The notes below the pieces were generated by a model. That model was not told the DNA's origin and ran no database searches. It worked only from the letters and a program-made list of their open reading frames with translations. This document shows positions 61,152 to 64,000 of a stretch of 64,000 nt of DNA, in pieces. Source of the stretch: Bacillus carboniphilus. Lineage in GTDB: Bacteria; Bacillota; Bacilli; Bacillales; JAIVKR01. Made by a program: the position numbers and the translations under genes. The DNA is taken from NCBI RefSeq assembly GCF_020524035.2, contig NZ_CP129013.1, forward strand, positions 3,534,001-3,598,000, written 5' to 3'. Each line of letters starts with the position of its first letter. Positions within the stretch are counted from its first letter, which is position 1.

Positions 61152-64000
61152 TTATTCCGTTGAAACGGATGGGTCTGCTTGTTCTTTAACAGGGATAAGC
61201 TGTAGGAAGTGGTCGCATACATTTGAAAGTAATTTCTTTAGCTTATTCGCTTCCTCTTGTTGATCGCTTTCTTCCAATGTATTTATATAGGTCGTTAATA
61301 GTTCGTTAACATCTTCAATCCCTTTTTCTGATAAAGGTTCAATTTGAACTTTTGCTCCTTTGGCAATTCTGCGTTCGATTGCCTCTTTTGTTAATCCTAG
61401 TGAAGGGTCATGTCTAACATATACAACGCCACCAGTCATTCCTGCGCAAATCCATGGACCAGGGTCTCCAAGAACTAATCCTCTTCCGTTTGTCATGTAT
61501 TCAAAGGCAAACCCTTTAATATTGGCATTCGGTCCTATATTGCCATGTTCGTTATCTGGAATAGGGGTTTCAAGCTGTCCGCCAATAATCATATCTGCTC
61601 CTGATAAACGAATTCCTGCTCTCGCATCTGCGTTTCCTTGGGCAATTAGAAGACCACCTTGTGCGCCATAACCAAACCCTTTTCCAACAGATCCGTTGTA
61701 ATAGCGTCCATTTACCCCTTTAGATTTTAATATTTGGATAGAGCCACCGAAGGATGTTTTTCCAACACCGTCTTGTGCTCCACCTTCTACTTTAATATGA
61801 ATACCAGAAGAGTTATAAGCACCCAATCCATTACCAGGTATTGAACCATGTTTGTAATATAGATGGACCGGTTCTAACCCAGTATAGGAGCCATCTAGAC
61901 GATCTCGCACTCTATGGCAAGAAACACGCCCACCTAATACACGTTGTTCAGGAGTGACTCTTTGGAATTCTCGTGATGATAGAAGTTCTTGTTCGTTTTG
62001 GTCTAAATATTCAGCACCTGCGGCTACCGCTAACGATTGTTCCATTTCATTTACGGGTTGCTCTTGGTTTGTCATATTGTTGACGGCTATTTTTTCAAGT
62101 AACGGTTGTAAATTTAATTGTTCCTGTCCACGATTTTGCATTAATAAATCAGATTTTCCAACAATATCTTGTAGGTTTGTATAACCAAGTGATGCAGTTA
62201 ACTGTTTGAGTTCTTTTCCAAATGCATAGAAAAAGTTTGTTAATCCTTGTACGGCTAAATCATATTGTCGTGGTACGAACCTTCTTAGTCCATGTTCTTT
62301 CGCTTGGGCTTCTGACTCAATTTGTGTGGCAATTCCAACGTGACAAGTATCGAGGTGACAACCTTTACACGTTGTACAACCGATGGCAATCATTGATAAT
62401 GTCCCAAATCCAATGCGGTTCGCTCCTAAAAGCATAACTTTGATGACATCTAAGGCCGTTTTAATTCCGCCGTCTGCCCATAACTCAACCTTTTGTCTTA
62501 ATCCTGCTTCTAATAGGGCATTATGTGCTGCTTTTACCCCTATTTCAACAGGGAGACCAACATTTTGTAGGGCGTGAATTCGAGCGGCACCCGTTCCTCC
62601 ATCAAATCCACTTAACGTAATAATGTCCGCTCCTGCTTTGGCGATACCGACGGCGATGGTTCCGATATTTGGTACAACCGGTACTTTAACAGCAACTTTC
62701 GCTTGGTCGTTTGCTGTTTTAAGTTCAGCAATCATTTGTGCTAAATCTTCAATCGAATAAATGTCATGGTTATTAGATGGTGAGATTAAGTCTGATCCAA
62801 TGGTTGCATTACGTGCATCAGCAATTTTTGCTGTTACTTTTGAACCAGGTAAGTGACCACCTTCTCCAGGCTTTGCTCCTTGACCAATTTTAATTTCGAG
62901 CAGATTAGATGAATTCAAGAGCTGAGCATTGACGCCAAATCGACCGGAAGCCACTTGTTGTCCTCGCGTCTTAGAATGTTTTCCAAGCATATCTTTCATT
63001 TCTCCGCCTTCACCGTTTAAACTTACCATATTTAATCGGTCAGCGGCTTCGGCATAGGCTCTAAAGGCAATTTCATTTTGTGAGCCAAACGACATTGATG
63101 CAATGACAAACGGTAGATCGTGATCACCCACACCGATATTTACGTTCTTAACATCAACATTCTTATCCGTTTGTTCTTTTAAAATTGTCATGTGACGAAT
63201 CGTGGTTGGATTTTTTTCTTCCAGCTCGTTCGATTTATCTCGAAGTGCGTCGTATTCACCTGTTTTGGCAACATCACCTAGCGCTTTCCATAACCGAGGG
63301 AAAAGGTGAAAGGACTTCCCTGGTCGAGCTTTTTCATTATGGAATTGCTCGGCTCTATTTTCTGCATCTTTTTTCAAAAATGCTAGATCAAAGGATAATG
63401 TTTCAGAACCTAAGAAATTAACAATCTTTAATTCTTTTGCAATTTTTTGATTCAAGCCAATAGATGAAAAGAGTCGTCCATACCCTCGTAGTTCATGAAT
63501 ACCAATCGTCGAGATGACCTTTTCAATTCCTTTATTTAAGGAGTTGTATAGATTTACTGTCGGTTTTGTCGTTTCTTCATCAGCAACGGTGGCGAATAGT
63601 AAATAAGGATTTATTAAATTTGCACCAAGTCCATATGCGACCATCGTGTCATGAAGGGAACGAATCGCACCTGAACGAAGTAAAATCGAACAATTTCTTC
63701 TAAGGTCTGCTTGAACTAAAGACTGATCGATAACAGACGTAATCAGATGTGGGTCAATCCATAATTGTCCATTTTGATGAGCGTGTTGATCATCGATAAT
63801 CACAAGTGCAGCGCCGTTTTGAACGGCCTCTATTGTTGCTTTTGATAGACGATTCAGTGCATCATGTAAATCTTCATCACTAGTAAAGGTCGCATTTAAA
63901 ATAAACACTTGACCTTTCGATGAAAAATGATCAATTAATTGTTCATAAGTTGGTTGCTTCGTCTCAGAAAATGCTTCTTCTCCAACCTTTCCCTCCAAAA
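61152..64000 (-). CDS. gltB: Glutamate synthase large subunit, C-terminal part
   Basis: The frame is open from the window end to a stop at 61152, giving about 949 residues of a protein normally about 1500 long; the N-terminal amidotransferase lies outside. Present are the end of the central domain, the FMN barrel (FVIASMSFGSQNEIAFRAY, NGEGGEMKDML, IKIGQGAKPGEGGHLPG, LSGFDGGTGAARI) with the 3Fe-4S cysteines CTTCKGCHLDTC, and the GXGXG beta-helix domain (VEGGAQDGVGKTSFGG, GYGAQGGLLIAQGNADARAG). Transfers glutamine amide to 2-oxoglutarate. An unusual short helical, acidic C-terminal tail ends the protein. In B. subtilis the equivalent is named gltA. Confidence 0.95.
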   Translation of the reverse strand, partial: LEGKVGEEAFSETKQPTYEQLIDHFSSKGQVFILNATFTSDEDLHDALNRLSKATIEAVQNGAALVIIDDQHAHQNGQLWIDPHLITSVIDQSLVQADLRRNCSILLRSGAIRSLHDTMVAYGLGANLINPYLLFATVADEETTKPTVNLYNSLNKGIEKVISTIGIHELRGYGRLFSSIGLNQKIAKELKIVNFLGSETLSFDLAFLKKDAENRAEQFHNEKARPGKSFHLFPRLWKALGDVAKTGEYDALRDKSNELEEKNPTTIRHMTILKEQTDKNVDVKNVNIGVGDHDLPFVIASMSFGSQNEIAFRAYAEAADRLNMVSLNGEGGEMKDMLGKHSKTRGQQVASGRFGVNAQLLNSSNLLEIKIGQGAKPGEGGHLPGSKVTAKIADARNATIGSDLISPSNNHDIYSIEDLAQMIAELKTANDQAKVAVKVPVVPNIGTIAVGIAKAGADIITLSGFDGGTGAARIHALQNVGLPVEIGVKAAHNALLEAGLRQKVELWADGGIKTALDVIKVMLLGANRIGFGTLSMIAIGCTTCKGCHLDTCHVGIATQIESEAQAKEHGLRRFVPRQYDLAVQGLTNFFYAFGKELKQLTASLGYTNLQDIVGKSDLLMQNRGQEQLNLQPLLEKIAVNNMTNQEQPVNEMEQSLAVAAGAEYLDQNEQELLSSREFQRVTPEQRVLGGRVSCHRVRDRLDGSYTGLEPVHLYYKHGSIPGNGLGAYNSSGIHIKVEGGAQDGVGKTSFGGSIQILKSKGVNGRYYNGSVGKGFGYGAQGGLLIAQGNADARAGIRLSGADMIIGGQLETPIPDNEHGNIGPNANIKGFAFEYMTNGRGLVLGDPGPWICAGMTGGVVYVRHDPSLGLTKEAIERRIAKGAKVQIEPLSEKGIEDVNELLTTYINTLEESDQQEEANKLKKLLSNVCDHFLQLIPVKEQADPSVSTE

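Overview
The window looks like chromosomal DNA of a low-GC, endospore-forming Bacillaceae species. The evidence is two small acid-soluble spore protein genes (sspK, sspE), B. subtilis-like gene order over about 36-48 kb (yfhD, yfhE, yfhF, recX, yfhH, sspK, yfhP, mutY, yfhS, sspE, ygaB, ygaC, ygaD), strong AGGAGG-type ribosome sites and many TTG/GTG starts. No rRNA, canonical tRNA or CRISPR array was seen.

Layout. 1-2.1 kb: minus-strand type VII secretion locus (YwqH- and YwqI-like partners plus an LXG pre-toxin that runs off the window). 2.4-5.4 kb: a broken SWIM zinc-finger gene, a small membrane protein and a coiled-coil protein with a 42-bp tandem repeat. 5.7-13.8 kb: a four-gene Wadjet anti-plasmid operon of the DUF2397/DUF2398/TIGR02680/DUF2399 type, followed by two unknown membrane proteins. 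15.4-21.7 kb: a sulfur cluster (Cys-less rhodanese-like proteins, TusA, DsrE-like, TusA-rhodanese, rhodanese-persulfide dioxygenase, TauE) with four CsoR/CstR-like operators, next to a PadR/HAAS module with a duplicated HAAS gene. 21.8-28.7 kb: a cell-wall-binding secreted protein, a TnpB element that splits a membrane-protein gene, and several small or decayed genes. 28.7-36.1 kb: HAD phosphatase, M3 oligoendopeptidase, ketopantoate reductase-like protein, and a TetR regulator with three matching operators around a Pip/YhgE gene. 36.3-48.6 kb: the conserved yfh/yga block. 48.7-53.7 kb: a CarH/LitR-type B12 photoreceptor regulator, its probable target genes and two tandem desaturases. 54-59.7 kb: a five-gene peptide ABC importer. 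59.8-64 kb: a FUSC-type membrane protein and the C-terminal two thirds of glutamate synthase GltB.

Two features colour everything. First, at least ten genes carry single-base frameshifts, often in homopolymers (SWIM protein, jetA, jetC, a rhodanese, pip, recX, yfhH, ygaB and several small genes). Because conserved housekeeping genes are hit too, indel errors in the assembly are at least as likely as real gene decay, so broken genes here should not be called dead without reads. Second, intergenic gaps are full of dispersed structured repeats of three families.

The most interesting items are the leader before a GNAT gene at about 37.29-37.46 kb (a tRNA-like cloverleaf followed by a chain of mutually exclusive helices ending on the ribosome site), the light/B12 regulon with 11-bp-spaced direct repeats, the CstR-like operators spread inside the sulfur cluster, and the TnpB insertion whose removal restores a reading frame.
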